From JBAZTO01 sp041661865 (GTDB taxonomy: Bacteria; Planctomycetota; Phycisphaerae; SM23-33), in contig JBAZTO010000070.1 in NCBI GenBank assembly GCA_041661865.1, positions 1-15,373 on the forward strand: 15,373 nucleotides of DNA, written 5' to 3'. The position numbers were made by a program, and so were the translations under genes. Under the pieces are notes generated by a model, which worked only from the letters and a program-made list of their open reading frames with translations, was not told where the DNA came from and did not search any database. This document shows positions 1 to 7,859 of this stretch, in pieces. How positions within the stretch are numbered: position 1 is the stretch's first letter; each line of letters starts with the position of its first letter.

Positions 1-257
1 GCGGCGACATGGCGATCGTGGGCCCCCGCCCGTCGCTCCCGGAGGAGGCGGCCACCTTCGACCAGCGCACCGCCCGCCGCCTCCACGTGAAGCCCGGCAT
101 CACCGGCCTCTGGCAGGTCGGCGGCCGTTCAGAGCTGCCGTGGGACGACGGCGTCTACCTCGACCTGATCTACGTCGACCACTGGAGCCCCCTGCTCGAC
201 TGGGTGATCATCACGAGGACCATCAAGACGATCATCCGCCCGTCCGGCGCCTACTGA
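1..257 (+). CDS. Undecaprenyl/polyprenyl-phosphate sugar-1-phosphate transferase, C-terminal fragment
   Basis: This is the 3' end of a bacterial sugar transferase (PF02397; WbaP/WcaJ/CpsE type), cut by the window edge; the reading frame starts at base 3. These membrane enzymes move a sugar-1-phosphate from a nucleotide sugar onto a polyprenyl phosphate at the inner membrane face and so start each polysaccharide repeat unit. The visible 84 residues begin with GDMAIVGPRP, matching the family's GDM-x-x-VGPRP block. They continue with the PGITGLWQV-x-GRS block, then the LDL-x-YV-x-x-WS block and the typical RP-x-GAY end, so the C-terminus is intact. The ATG at base 9 is internal and should not be taken as the start. 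Base composition is very GC-rich, unlike the genes that follow. The family is secure; the sugar it transfers cannot be read from this fragment. Confidence 0.95.
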   Translation, partial: GDMAIVGPRPSLPEEAATFDQRTARRLHVKPGITGLWQVGGRSELPWDDGVYLDLIYVDHWSPLLDWVIITRTIKTIIRPSGAY

Positions 258-699
258 TCATCCGGAACCAGGAGACCACGTGGAGGCGCGGATACTCGTC
301 CGCGATGCCGACGACCCGAGACTGCCTGCATTCTGCAGAAGTCAGGAACCACGGAACGATGGAATCGAGGCAGTGTTGCAGGAGATGGGAGTCACACCAA
401 TTAGGCTCAAGAGTCCAGTTGGATGGGGTGGGCACGCAACACCAGCCAGGCCATCACAGGGAGCTACGTGCAGCAGAAAGCTCGCATCGACCTCGTCAGT
501 CCTTCGGGGCCGATGGGTGCCGCGGGCCCGCGTCGGGTCGAGGCGAACGGCGTCGCGAACACCCGACGGCCATGGGAGACCAGTCCGATCGGCTGGCCAC
601 GGATGATGACCCCTCGCTCGACAAGTCGGGGGCAGGCAAGCAGAAGAGCCGTCCCACCTCTCGACGGGCAGCCCGTCGACGCCTGCTAGTGGCTGGGCT
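258..699. other. 442-base gap without a convincing gene, at the left composition boundary
   Basis: Short open frames exist here (for example GTG 280 to 606, preceded by a weak purine-rich CAGGAGA). Their translations are rich in Arg, Ser and Pro, show no motif I recognise and use codons unlike the neighbours. Base composition already drops relative to the upstream transferase. The stretch is unusually long for this locus, where most junctions overlap. It probably holds the leader and promoter of the downstream glycosyltransferase run, and could also contain decayed coding sequence. A perfect inverted repeat at 661-679 is the only strong structure I see. Confidence 0.5.
661..679. repeat. Perfect inverted repeat, 9-base arms, just before the first glycosyltransferase
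   Basis: TCGACGGGC and GCCCGTCGA flank a single central A. As RNA it would fold into a GC-rich hairpin of 7-8 pairs with a 3-5 base loop, ending 20 bases before the GTG at 700. No run of T follows, so it does not look like a classical intrinsic terminator. It could be an operator or a leader hairpin that affects translation of the first cassette gene. The structure is read directly; the role is inference. Confidence 0.5.
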
Positions 700-1836
700 G
701 TGAGCGTGACCGTCGGGAGCGCACCCCTCCAGAGCTCAACGGTCTCCGTGCGGAGTCCCCGCGTCCATGTCGTCCATGACTACCTGACACAACGCGGAGG
801 CGCAGAGCGCCTTGTGCTGGCGATGCTGGACGCCTTTCCGGACGCGAAGTTGTACACGTCGCTCTACGAGCCTTCTGACACCTACCCCGAGTTTCGCGAC
901 AAGGAGATTCGTCCCTCGTGGCTCAATCGGTTCGCGGCCCTGCGAGCCGACCACCGCCGTGCCCTGCCCCTTCTCGCCAGCACGTTCGGCCGGATGAAAC
1001 TCGCGGACGCGGATCTCGTACTTTGCAGTACCAGCGGGTGGGCACATGGCGTGACGACCGATATACCCAAACTCGCCTACTGCTATACGCCCGCTCGCTG
1101 GCTGTACCAGACCGACCGATACACTGGCCGTTCTCGGGGGCAACGCGCTCTGATCTCCACACTGGGTCCGGCTCTTCGGCGGTGGGACGAGCAAGCCGCC
1201 GCATCGGTTGAACGCTATCTCACTCTCTCCGGAGCCGTCCGCGATCAGATCGCAGCCGCATATGGCATTGAGGCTGAGGTTGTGCCGCCTCCGCTCATGT
1301 TCGATTCGTCCGGGCCACAGACTGCTTTAGATGGTGTGGATCCTGGATTTCTCCTTTGCGTGGCCCGGCTGCTTCCATACAAGAACGTTGACGCCGTGGT
1401 CGGGGCCGTCGCTGCTCGTCCGGACCTCCAGCTCGTCGTCGTTGGCGAAGGACCGCTACTTGCCACCTACCGAGCTGCTGCACCCGCAAACGTCCTGTTC
1501 ACGGAACGGGTCCCGGACGACGTGCTTCGTTGGCTCTACGCCAACTGCGTCGTGAATATCTCGGCCGCATATGAGGACTACGGACTCACGCCCCTCGAAG
1601 CTCTTGCCTTTGGGAAGCCGTCGATCACTCTGCGCTATGGCGGCTTCCTGGACACGGTGGTTGAGGGAGAGACTGGCCTTCATTTCGATGCGCCAAACGC
1701 CCAGAAGATTCTTGGGGCACTTGATGAGTGGGAGCACGTCCGCTTCTCGACGGATCGTCTGGCCAGGCATCTGGAGTTGTTCAGCCAAGAGCGGTTTGCC
1801 AGCCGGCTTAGGGCCATCGCGGCAGAGGTCGCGTGA
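700..1836 (+). CDS. Glycosyltransferase family 4 (WbaZ/mannosyltransferase-like)
   Basis: A 378-residue retaining GT-B glycosyltransferase that should add a sugar from a nucleotide donor to the lipid-linked repeat unit in the cytoplasm. The N-terminal domain opens with HDYLTQRGGAER (residues 26-37), a typical acceptor-side signature of the WbaZ-like GT4 group. The donor domain shows VARLLPYKNVD (221-231), VVVGEGPL (246-253) and the E-x7-E motif EDYGLTPLE (E292 and E300). Length is normal for the family. The GTG at 700 is the start that leaves about 20 residues before the first beta strand; the Shine-Dalgarno is weak (GGCTGGG). It is the first gene of the plus-strand run and its TGA overlaps the GTG of the next gene, so the two are likely translationally coupled. 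Linkage and sugar cannot be assigned; similarity to mannosyltransferases is suggestive only. Confidence 0.9.
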   Translation: MSVTVGSAPLQSSTVSVRSPRVHVVHDYLTQRGGAERLVLAMLDAFPDAKLYTSLYEPSDTYPEFRDKEIRPSWLNRFAALRADHRRALPLLASTFGRMKLADADLVLCSTSGWAHGVTTDIPKLAYCYTPARWLYQTDRYTGRSRGQRALISTLGPALRRWDEQAAASVERYLTLSGAVRDQIAAAYGIEAEVVPPPLMFDSSGPQTALDGVDPGFLLCVARLLPYKNVDAVVGAVAARPDLQLVVVGEGPLLATYRAAAPANVLFTERVPDDVLRWLYANCVVNISAAYEDYGLTPLEALAFGKPSITLRYGGFLDTVVEGETGLHFDAPNAQKILGALDEWEHVRFSTDRLARHLELFSQERFASRLRAIAAEVA

Positions 1837-3083
1837 CCATCCCGGATTCGACGCGGTTCGATCGAGCGAGGCCAGGCGGCCCACGGCCACGCTTGGGCGC
1901 CCGAGTGCCGCGTAGACCGCGAGTCGTGTTCCTCGACCATTGCGCGAGGCTCTCGGGCGGTGAGCTCGCGTTGCTGCGACTGCTCCTTGTGCTCGACGTG
2001 GACGCGATCGTCCTGCTTGCGGAGGACGGCCCGTTCGTTGCTGAGCTTCGCCGGGAGGGCATCGCGGTCGAGGTCGTGCCAATGGCAGAGGCCGGGCGAG
2101 GGTTGCGCAAGGAGCGGGTGAGGCCGGGTTCAGTGCCCTTGTCCAGCGTCATCGCCACGGCGAGCTACACGATTCGTCTCGCCAAGCGGCTCCGCCGGCT
2201 CCGGCCGGATCTTGTGCACACGAACTCGCTGAAGTCGGCGCTCTATGGCGGGGTGGCGGGGCGTCTCGCACGAATCCCCGTGGTCTGGCATGTCAGGGAT
2301 CGCATCGCGTCTGACTACCTTCCGCCCGGCGCGGTCAAGCTGGTTCGGGGCGCTGCGAAGGTTCTGCCTGCCGCTGTCATCGCGAACTCCGAGGCGACAA
2401 TGGCAACGCTGCCGCCTGCTAGTTCGCGAGGGATCCGGCGAGTTGTACCCTCGCCCGTGATCTACGACAGCGTGGACGCAACGCCGCAGAGAACTCACGT
2501 TGCTCAGGGCACACTGAGGTTCGGGTTGGTGGGGCGCATTGCGCCCTGGAAGGGACAATCCGTCTTCCTGGAGGCGTTCGCGAGAGCGTTCCCAGCCGAA
2601 CCACATCAGGCAGTCATCGTCGGGGGGCCTCTATTTGGTGAGGACGAGGAAGAGTATGAGCGCGCACTGCATCGGCAGGCTGCAGCTCTGGGCATTTCGG
2701 ATCGAGTCGAATTCACGGGCCACGTCAACGACGTACCACGAGTCTTGAGAGGCCTTGACGTTCTCGTTCACGCTTCGACGGTGTCCGAGCCGTTCGGCCA
2801 GGTGATTCTCGAGGGCATGGTCGTCGGGATTCCCGTTGTTGCTGCGAATGCCGGAGGTCCCGCTGAGGTGGCGGATCACAACGTGAATGCACTGCTCTAC
2901 CCACCGGGCGATGCCGCAGCACTGGCCGATTGCCTCGTGCGCCTCGCGGCCGACGCGCGCCTGCGAGCGCGACTGGGTCGCGCCGGTCGCAAGCGTGCAC
3001 GCGACTTCGCCCCCGAACGGGTCGCAACACAGGTCATGGGCCTCTACCGGACCCTCCTGAATACCCCGGGTAGCGCAGGTTGA
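1833..3083 (+). CDS. Glycosyltransferase family 4
   Basis: A 416-residue GT-B glycosyltransferase, probably cytoplasmic and peripheral to the membrane. The N-terminal domain starts after about 30 basic, Pro-rich residues and carries the glycine-rich SGGE loop (41-44) and DLVHTNSLKSALYG (126-139), the usual acceptor-domain pattern. The C-terminal donor domain shows GLVGRIAPWKGQ (231-242), with the phosphate-binding Arg and Lys, and the E-x7-E motif EPFGQVILE (E319 and E327). It ends in a typical GT4 helical tail. The GTG start overlaps the preceding TGA as GTGA, with AGAGG four bases upstream. The disordered-looking first 30 residues suggest the true start could be further in, but no better-placed start with a ribosome site is apparent. 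Sugar specificity is unknown. Confidence 0.9.
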   Translation: MTIPDSTRFDRARPGGPRPRLGARVPRRPRVVFLDHCARLSGGELALLRLLLVLDVDAIVLLAEDGPFVAELRREGIAVEVVPMAEAGRGLRKERVRPGSVPLSSVIATASYTIRLAKRLRRLRPDLVHTNSLKSALYGGVAGRLARIPVVWHVRDRIASDYLPPGAVKLVRGAAKVLPAAVIANSEATMATLPPASSRGIRRVVPSPVIYDSVDATPQRTHVAQGTLRFGLVGRIAPWKGQSVFLEAFARAFPAEPHQAVIVGGPLFGEDEEEYERALHRQAAALGISDRVEFTGHVNDVPRVLRGLDVLVHASTVSEPFGQVILEGMVVGIPVVAANAGGPAEVADHNVNALLYPPGDAAALADCLVRLAADARLRARLGRAGRKRARDFAPERVATQVMGLYRTLLNTPGSAG

Positions 3084-3204
3084 GACTCGGGTCGATATCG
3101 GGACAGGCCGATGAGTGATTGCCTTGGTTCAGGGCAACCGCTCATCCTCGCAGCTCATGGCACGGCGGCCTCCCATCCTGGCGTCCAGCGCGCGCGAGAA
3201 CTCA

Positions 3205-4665
3205 ATGGATAGAGCCTCGGAAATCAGTGCTCGGCGGTCGGCGACGAGCAGGGCGCTTCGCGGAAGTGGTGCATCGGCTGCGAACGTGAGTGTCTTCACG
3301 GCATTTCAGTTGCTGAGCGTCCCAGTCTTTGTGCGGCAGTTGGGTGTGCCCTTGTATGGCGACTGGATCGTTCTCTACGCGGTTCCGAGCTATCTCAGCC
3401 TTGCGGACTTCGGAGTGCAAACTTCAGCTGGCAGCGCGATGGCGATGTGTGTTGGTGCTGGCGAGATCGCGGAGGCGGCCGGCATACTGCGCGCTTTTCG
3501 TCGATTGATCGTGACCGTTGCAGCAGCTTTGGTGGCGCTTCTTGTGGCCGGATGCCTGGCCCTCTCACCAGTGCGAATCCTCGGGCTGGACGCGATCGGC
3601 CTAAGGGACGCTCGACTGGCAATCCTCCTCTTGGCCCTATACGCAGCGCTCAACCTCTATTGGGGTGTCTACAGCATCGCGTTCCGTTCGATCGGCCTCT
3701 TTCACAGGCACATGTGGGCGATCACGATCGTCCGAGCGATCGAGTTTGCAGGCATCATCGGATGTCTCGCGATGGGCGCAGGCCCAGTGGACCTCGCCGC
3801 CGTGCTCCTGGTGATACGAGTCGTCGGCACGCTCGCAGTTCAGCGGGACTACATGCGTTCGGCGCCCTGGCACACCGTCGTCGAGCCGAGACCATTCCGG
3901 CTGGGGTCGCTCGTCACGTCGTCCCTTGCCAATGCCGGGATCTCGGCGGCAACCTTGGTCCAGAACCAGGGGATGCTCCTCGTTGCTAGCGCGGTCGGCG
4001 GCCCAGGTCAGGTTGTGGCACTGAATTCGATCCGGACCGTCACCAATAGCCTGTACCACTTGGCCACTTTGAGTTCGGCCGGCGTTACCCCCGAGCTGAG
4101 CCGTGCTCTCGGAGCCAATGACCGGGCTCTGGCCCTGCGCCTGTTCCGTACGCTATTCGCGGTCGTTTGTGCCGTGTCAGTCGCGGCCGCCGTTGCCATG
4201 TGTGCGCTCGGCCCCCTCTTCCTCCGGCTCTGGACTGACGGAGCGGTCAGCGTCTCGTTTGTTGTCATGTGGGTGTTCGTGGTCTCTACGGCGACGGACT
4301 GCACGTGGCTCGCGGCCCTCTCGATAGCGAGTGCGGCGAACCGAACACAGGGAATCGCCATCGCGTACTTCGCTGCAGCCGTCGTGGCGGTTCCTGTCGC
4401 GTATCAGCTACTGCCACACCTGGGGATCATCGGCGTGGGGTTCTCCCTCTTGACGACGAGCGTGGCGGTCAACGCCGTGGCGCTGCCGGTTGCCGTGGCT
4501 CTTGCCGGAGATACTTTGGCCAGCCTCTTGGGGGGGAGCCCGGTGGAAATCACGCGTCTGGTGCGACGCCTGGTGAAGCGACGCCCTCGCCCTGGTGCGG
4601 TGGGCCTCGCAAACCCGGCCGCGGCTGCATCGGCGGCTGACTCCGCAAGGAGCGGCGATGAGTGA
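3205..4665 (+). CDS. Wzx-like polysaccharide flippase (MOP superfamily)
   Basis: A 486-residue polytopic membrane protein expected to flip the finished lipid-linked repeat unit to the outer face of the membrane. The first membrane region contains the pattern LSVPVFVRQLGVPLYGDW followed by a YLSLADFG segment (about residues 36-70), characteristic of MOP-family O-antigen/teichoic-acid exporters. About 12 hydrophobic segments can be traced, spread over residues 28-440, followed by a basic and Ala-rich cytoplasmic tail. The reading frame stays open upstream to a GTG at 3115, which would add 30 non-hydrophobic residues. I prefer the ATG at 3205 because about 27 residues then precede the first membrane segment, although the ribosome site (GAGAA) is weak. 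The stop overlaps the next gene by 8 bases. Being embedded among glycosyltransferases supports Wzx over a drug exporter. Confidence 0.87.
   Translation: MDRASEISARRSATSRALRGSGASAANVSVFTAFQLLSVPVFVRQLGVPLYGDWIVLYAVPSYLSLADFGVQTSAGSAMAMCVGAGEIAEAAGILRAFRRLIVTVAAALVALLVAGCLALSPVRILGLDAIGLRDARLAILLLALYAALNLYWGVYSIAFRSIGLFHRHMWAITIVRAIEFAGIIGCLAMGAGPVDLAAVLLVIRVVGTLAVQRDYMRSAPWHTVVEPRPFRLGSLVTSSLANAGISAATLVQNQGMLLVASAVGGPGQVVALNSIRTVTNSLYHLATLSSAGVTPELSRALGANDRALALRLFRTLFAVVCAVSVAAAVAMCALGPLFLRLWTDGAVSVSFVVMWVFVVSTATDCTWLAALSIASAANRTQGIAIAYFAAAVVAVPVAYQLLPHLGIIGVGFSLLTTSVAVNAVALPVAVALAGDTLASLLGGSPVEITRLVRRLVKRRPRPGAVGLANPAAAASAADSARSGDE
4647..4652 (+). promoter_or_regulatory. Ribosome binding site fixing the start at 4658
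   Basis: AAGGAG lies five bases before ATG 4658, inside the end of the flippase gene. It favours this ATG over a start at 4595 in the same frame, which would add 21 residues with no family resemblance. Confidence 0.75.
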
Positions 4666-5812
4666 GCGAGCACCCGGGGCGCTCCTCGTGGTGGGCGCCG
4701 AGTGGGTCGGTGACAGGCCAGGCGGCCTCAATCGCTACTTGTCGGACCTCATTCACGCACTTCGTGTGCTGGGGGAGCCGTCGCGCACTCTGCTCGTTGG
4801 GCCGGGACCTTCGGCGCCGCCCCCAGGACTCGTGGCGATTGGAGCCATCAGCGACCCTCTGCCGTGGCGGTTGGCAGGATTCTGGTGGCGGGCGCGCCAA
4901 GTCGCTCGGTCAACCGATGTTGTTGATGTTCACTTCAGCCTCTATGGGTTGCTTCCAATTCTGGGCAGCCGCCTGCGGAATCGTCCGCTCGTCGTTCACT
5001 TCCAGGGGCCATGGGCGGCCGAGAGTGCATTCAATCGAGGAGAGGGCCGCCTGGTGGTGGCGGTCAAGCGCGCCGTCGAGCGAGCGGTGCTTCGTCGAGC
5101 CAGCGTGGTAGTTACCCTTTCGGAGGCCTTTCGCAGGCTGGTTGCGGACGAGTACGGCGTTGATCCGGACCGGGTGAGCGTCATTCCCCCCGGGGTCGAC
5201 CTCGACCGCTTCAGTCCGGGAGATCGGCAGCATGCGCGGGTGTCCTTAGGCGTTCCGGCACAAGGGTTCGTCGCCGTCTGCGTGAGGCGGCTTGAGCCGC
5301 GCATGGGTATCGACGTCTTGTTGCGGGCCTGGGCCTCGGTTCTGATCGAGCATCCAGAATCGGTGCTCCTCATCGCTGGGGACGGATCGCAGCGACAGAG
5401 CCTCGAGGACCTGGCGGCCCGACATCTGCCAGCAGGCTCGTTCCGCTTCCTTGGGCGTGTGTCGGATGACGAACTCGTGGAAATCTATCGGGCAGCTGAC
5501 TGCAGCGTCGCCCCTTCGGTTGCCCTTGAAGGGTTTGGGCTGATCACGCTCGAGTCCGCAGCGTGCGGTACTCCAGCCGTTGTATCCGACACCGGTGGGT
5601 TGCCCGATGGAGTCGTGGGCCTCGATCCTACGCTTGTGGTCCCACCCGGCGATGACCGCACGCTGGCTCGTCGTCTCGCGAGCGCAGCGGATGGACGGCT
5701 ACCTGATCGCGACGCTACGAGAGCGTTTTCACTCGACTTCTCCTGGGGGGCGATCGCAGGTCGGCACATGGCCATCTACGAGAGACTGCGCCGCGAGTCA
5801 GGCCAGCCATGA
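4658..5812 (+). CDS. Glycosyltransferase family 4 (RMG-variant subgroup)
   Basis: A 384-residue GT-B glycosyltransferase predicted to extend the repeat unit. The N-terminal domain has the glycine-rich DRPGGLNRYL (19-28) and VVHFQGPWAAES (112-123); the latter is close to the HFHGPWA block of one recognisable GT4 subgroup. The donor domain has VCVRRLEPRMGIDVLL (207-222), in which RMG replaces the more usual KG, then IAGDGSQ (239-245), and E-x7-E as EGFGLITLE (E291 and E299). The RMG form is a subgroup feature that I recall from other exopolysaccharide clusters rather than evidence of inactivity. AAGGAG five bases upstream fixes this ATG, which overlaps the flippase stop by 8 bases. The TGA overlaps the next ATG as ATGA. 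Donor and acceptor are unknown. Confidence 0.9.
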   Translation: MSERAPGALLVVGAEWVGDRPGGLNRYLSDLIHALRVLGEPSRTLLVGPGPSAPPPGLVAIGAISDPLPWRLAGFWWRARQVARSTDVVDVHFSLYGLLPILGSRLRNRPLVVHFQGPWAAESAFNRGEGRLVVAVKRAVERAVLRRASVVVTLSEAFRRLVADEYGVDPDRVSVIPPGVDLDRFSPGDRQHARVSLGVPAQGFVAVCVRRLEPRMGIDVLLRAWASVLIEHPESVLLIAGDGSQRQSLEDLAARHLPAGSFRFLGRVSDDELVEIYRAADCSVAPSVALEGFGLITLESAACGTPAVVSDTGGLPDGVVGLDPTLVVPPGDDRTLARRLASAADGRLPDRDATRAFSLDFSWGAIAGRHMAIYERLRRESGQP

Positions 5813-6816
5813 GACTCCTGTACTGCGGTGATGATTGGTTTGGTTCAAACGCCCGTTCCTTGCGGGAAGGCTTCGCCTTGAAGCATCACGTGCGGCTCAT
5901 TGATACGACGCCGTTCGGGCAGCCACCCAGAGGGTCTCTCGCACATGTGCGGCGGAGGGTGCTGGGCCGCAGGGATGCCGCCGTGGTCGCTCGGGGCCTG
6001 AACGCGCGGCTGGTGCGTGAAGTTGAGACCTTTCGCCCGGATTTGGTGTTCTTCTTCAAGTCCAATTGGCTCGATCCTGCGACCCTCGCTTGGATTGCCG
6101 ACCGTGTTCTTACCGCCCACTACCACCCGGACGACTACGGAAACCCCGAGAATGTGAGCAGGGCTCTCGAGGAGTGCATCCCGCTCTTTGGCGCGTGCTT
6201 CACGACGAAGAGCTTCAACGTTGCCGAGCTCCTCCAAGCTGGGGCTCGAGACGCGTACTTCGTCTGGAGCGCATTTGACCCCGCCATCCATCACCCGGTC
6301 GAGGTCTCCGAGTCGTTCGACATTTGCTTTGTCGGGGTGAAGCGACCGGAGCGCTCCGACTGGATGCGGTCGCTGGTCGCAGAACTGCCTGACGCCCGCG
6401 TCGCCGTCGCAGGGCCCGGCTGGCGCCGGTCCGACCTACCTAGGGCCATGGTGCGGGGCGGCGTGTACGGAGCACAGATGTCGGCCCTCCTCAACGCAAG
6501 CAAGGTCTGCCTGGGCTTTCTCAACCACGCGAATAGAGATCAACACACCTGCCGAACCTTCGAGATCCCCGCGTGCGGAGGGCTGCTTGTCGCCGAGCGG
6601 TCGTCTGAGCACCTCCAGCTCTTCAGTCGGGGTGGAGCAATCCTTTTCGATGGCCCGTCCGGGCTCGTTGACGCCTGCCGCCAGGCCCTGGCGGCTCAGC
6701 CCAAGGAGAGACGCAGAATCAAGACGGTCGGGCATTCAGTCGTGATGACCGGCGGGCACACGTACGGCGACCGTGCGCGTCAGATCCTCGACCTACTGGT
6801 CGGGCCCGGTCGATGA
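5809..6816 (+). CDS. CgeB-like glycosyltransferase (Glyco_trans_1_2 type)
   Basis: A 335-residue protein with the layout of CgeB-type glycosyltransferases (C-terminal PF13524 domain). The N-terminal half has DLVFFFKSNW (78-87), then AHYHPDDYGNPEN (103-115), the conserved block between the domains, and FTTKSFNVAELLQAGA (131-146). The donor half has ICFVGVKRPERSDWM (172-186) and RTFEIPACGGLLVAER (249-264), which is the hallmark of this family, and ends with HTYGDRARQIL (317-327). CgeB is named for a Bacillus spore-surface gene, and relatives are frequent in polysaccharide and glycoprotein clusters. Start ATG overlaps the previous TGA (ATGA) and the stop overlaps the next ATG in the same way, so it sits inside a coupled gene run. 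It probably adds one residue or a branch; the sugar is unknown. Confidence 0.85.
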   Translation: MRLLYCGDDWFGSNARSLREGFALKHHVRLIDTTPFGQPPRGSLAHVRRRVLGRRDAAVVARGLNARLVREVETFRPDLVFFFKSNWLDPATLAWIADRVLTAHYHPDDYGNPENVSRALEECIPLFGACFTTKSFNVAELLQAGARDAYFVWSAFDPAIHHPVEVSESFDICFVGVKRPERSDWMRSLVAELPDARVAVAGPGWRRSDLPRAMVRGGVYGAQMSALLNASKVCLGFLNHANRDQHTCRTFEIPACGGLLVAERSSEHLQLFSRGGAILFDGPSGLVDACRQALAAQPKERRRIKTVGHSVVMTGGHTYGDRARQILDLLVGPGR

Positions 6817-7859
6817 CCCAGATCGATATCGTCGTCGGGGGAATGTGGCACGCAGGGGACCTGGCCGGGGGTCTGGTTCAACTCGGCCACGACGTGCACT
6901 TGATCACTACCTCACCTCATAGCTCCGTCGACTACCGATGCACCGTCGTGACCCATGGGGAACTCGTGGGAAGGGTGTGGCGGCGTGCCGGTGGTGACCA
7001 CAGCCTGTATGCGAAGCTCGCGTCTCGGAGGCTTGTTCGGCACCTGAGAGAGGGGTCCCGGACCATCGTGTGGTCGTCCTTCGGCAGCGGGTTGATGGAG
7101 AGCGACCGTCCGATCGATGTGCTCGTCCGGGGCTCCCATCACATCGAACGCCAGAGGCGGATTCTCCAGTCAGCGGCCGGGGAGTTGCGGGCCGCGTATG
7201 AAGGCCCATCTGGTCCGTCCGTCCGCTGCGAGCGCCGGGAATACGGCTATGCCGGCAAGGTGACTGTGCCGACCGAGGGAATCGCAGCGGATGAGCTTTG
7301 GGAGCAGGACGGCGCCCAGGTTCATGTCGATGCCTATGGGTTCCCGCCGGTCACGAGAGTCCCCTACGATAAGGATGAGCAGACCGTTGTGTTTGTCGGG
7401 GCGCTGACTGTCCGCAAGGGTATTGACCTCCTCGCGCGCGCGTTCCCCCGACCGAGTTCATCTGTGCGTCGCCTAGTGGCGTATGGATCCGTCGAGGTCG
7501 CGCGGCGGGATCTGCCAGGCTGGTGGGAGCTCAAGGGGCAGCGCCCGCATCGGGAGGTCGTGGACGCTATGCATTCAGCATCTGCGCTCGTCCTGCTGAG
7601 CCGGGAGGAGGGGATGGCGCGCGCCGGGATGGAGGCGATGGCTCTTGGTACGCCGATCGTCGTCTCTCACGAGACCGGGCTCGGCAGATGGGTCGCTGAG
7701 GTTGGGGGCGCGGTCGTAGACCCTCTGAACCCTGAGGAGGTAGCGGCCGTCGTCGCGCAGGTGGCGAGTCAACGGCGTGAGGCGGGCCACGCCGCGCAAT
7801 CTGTGGCCCAGTCGTGGACGTGGGCCGACCACGCTGGGGAGTTGCTCTCGTGCCTCTAA
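6813..7859 (+). CDS. Divergent glycosyltransferase family 4
   Basis: A 348-residue GT-B-type protein, shorter and less typical than the other GT4 enzymes here. The donor domain is recognisable: VVFVGALTVRKGIDLL (192-207), SALVLLSREEGMARAGMEAMALGTPIVV as a block at 257-284 with E-x7-E at E266 and E274, and a SHETGLG loop (285-291). The Arg of the usual GR-x-x-x-KG motif is Ala here (A197), while Lys202 remains. Other GT4 groups with VG-S/A-L-x-x-RKG exist, so activity is still likely. The N-terminal half has a short GGMWHAGDLA loop (9-18) and IVWSSFGSG (85-93) but is otherwise poorly recognisable. ATG overlaps the preceding stop as ATGA. The next gene starts 10 bases inside its 3' end. Role as a repeat-unit transferase is inferred from the fold motifs and neighbours. 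Confidence 0.82.
   Translation: MTQIDIVVGGMWHAGDLAGGLVQLGHDVHLITTSPHSSVDYRCTVVTHGELVGRVWRRAGGDHSLYAKLASRRLVRHLREGSRTIVWSSFGSGLMESDRPIDVLVRGSHHIERQRRILQSAAGELRAAYEGPSGPSVRCERREYGYAGKVTVPTEGIAADELWEQDGAQVHVDAYGFPPVTRVPYDKDEQTVVFVGALTVRKGIDLLARAFPRPSSSVRRLVAYGSVEVARRDLPGWWELKGQRPHREVVDAMHSASALVLLSREEGMARAGMEAMALGTPIVVSHETGLGRWVAEVGGAVVDPLNPEEVAAVVAQVASQRREAGHAAQSVAQSWTWADHAGELLSCL
7836..7841 (+). promoter_or_regulatory. Ribosome binding site fixing the start at 7850
   Basis: GGGGAG lies eight bases before GTG 7850. It favours that start over the GTG at 7814 in the same frame, which has no such site and adds 12 charged residues before the first membrane segment. Confidence 0.6.

Noticed and set aside
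376..404. A TTGCAG and AATTAG pair with 17-base spacing as a sigma-70-type promoter
   Set aside because: Each box matches the consensus at only about three of six positions, which is expected by chance in a 442-base gap.
280..606. Possible small gene starting at GTG 280 with a purine-rich stretch upstream
   Set aside because: The 108-residue translation has no recognised motif and becomes Arg/Ser-rich, and codon use is unlike neighbouring genes. I kept the region as a gap without a convincing gene.
661..679. Inverted repeat as an intrinsic terminator of the upstream transferase gene
   Set aside because: No T-run follows, it lies over 400 bases after the stop, and it sits immediately before the next gene start.
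140..703. A 187-codon plus-strand frame spanning the transferase end and the gap
   Set aside because: Its first part overlaps the clear sugar-transferase C-terminus in another frame, and the rest is Arg- and Ser-rich without motifs.
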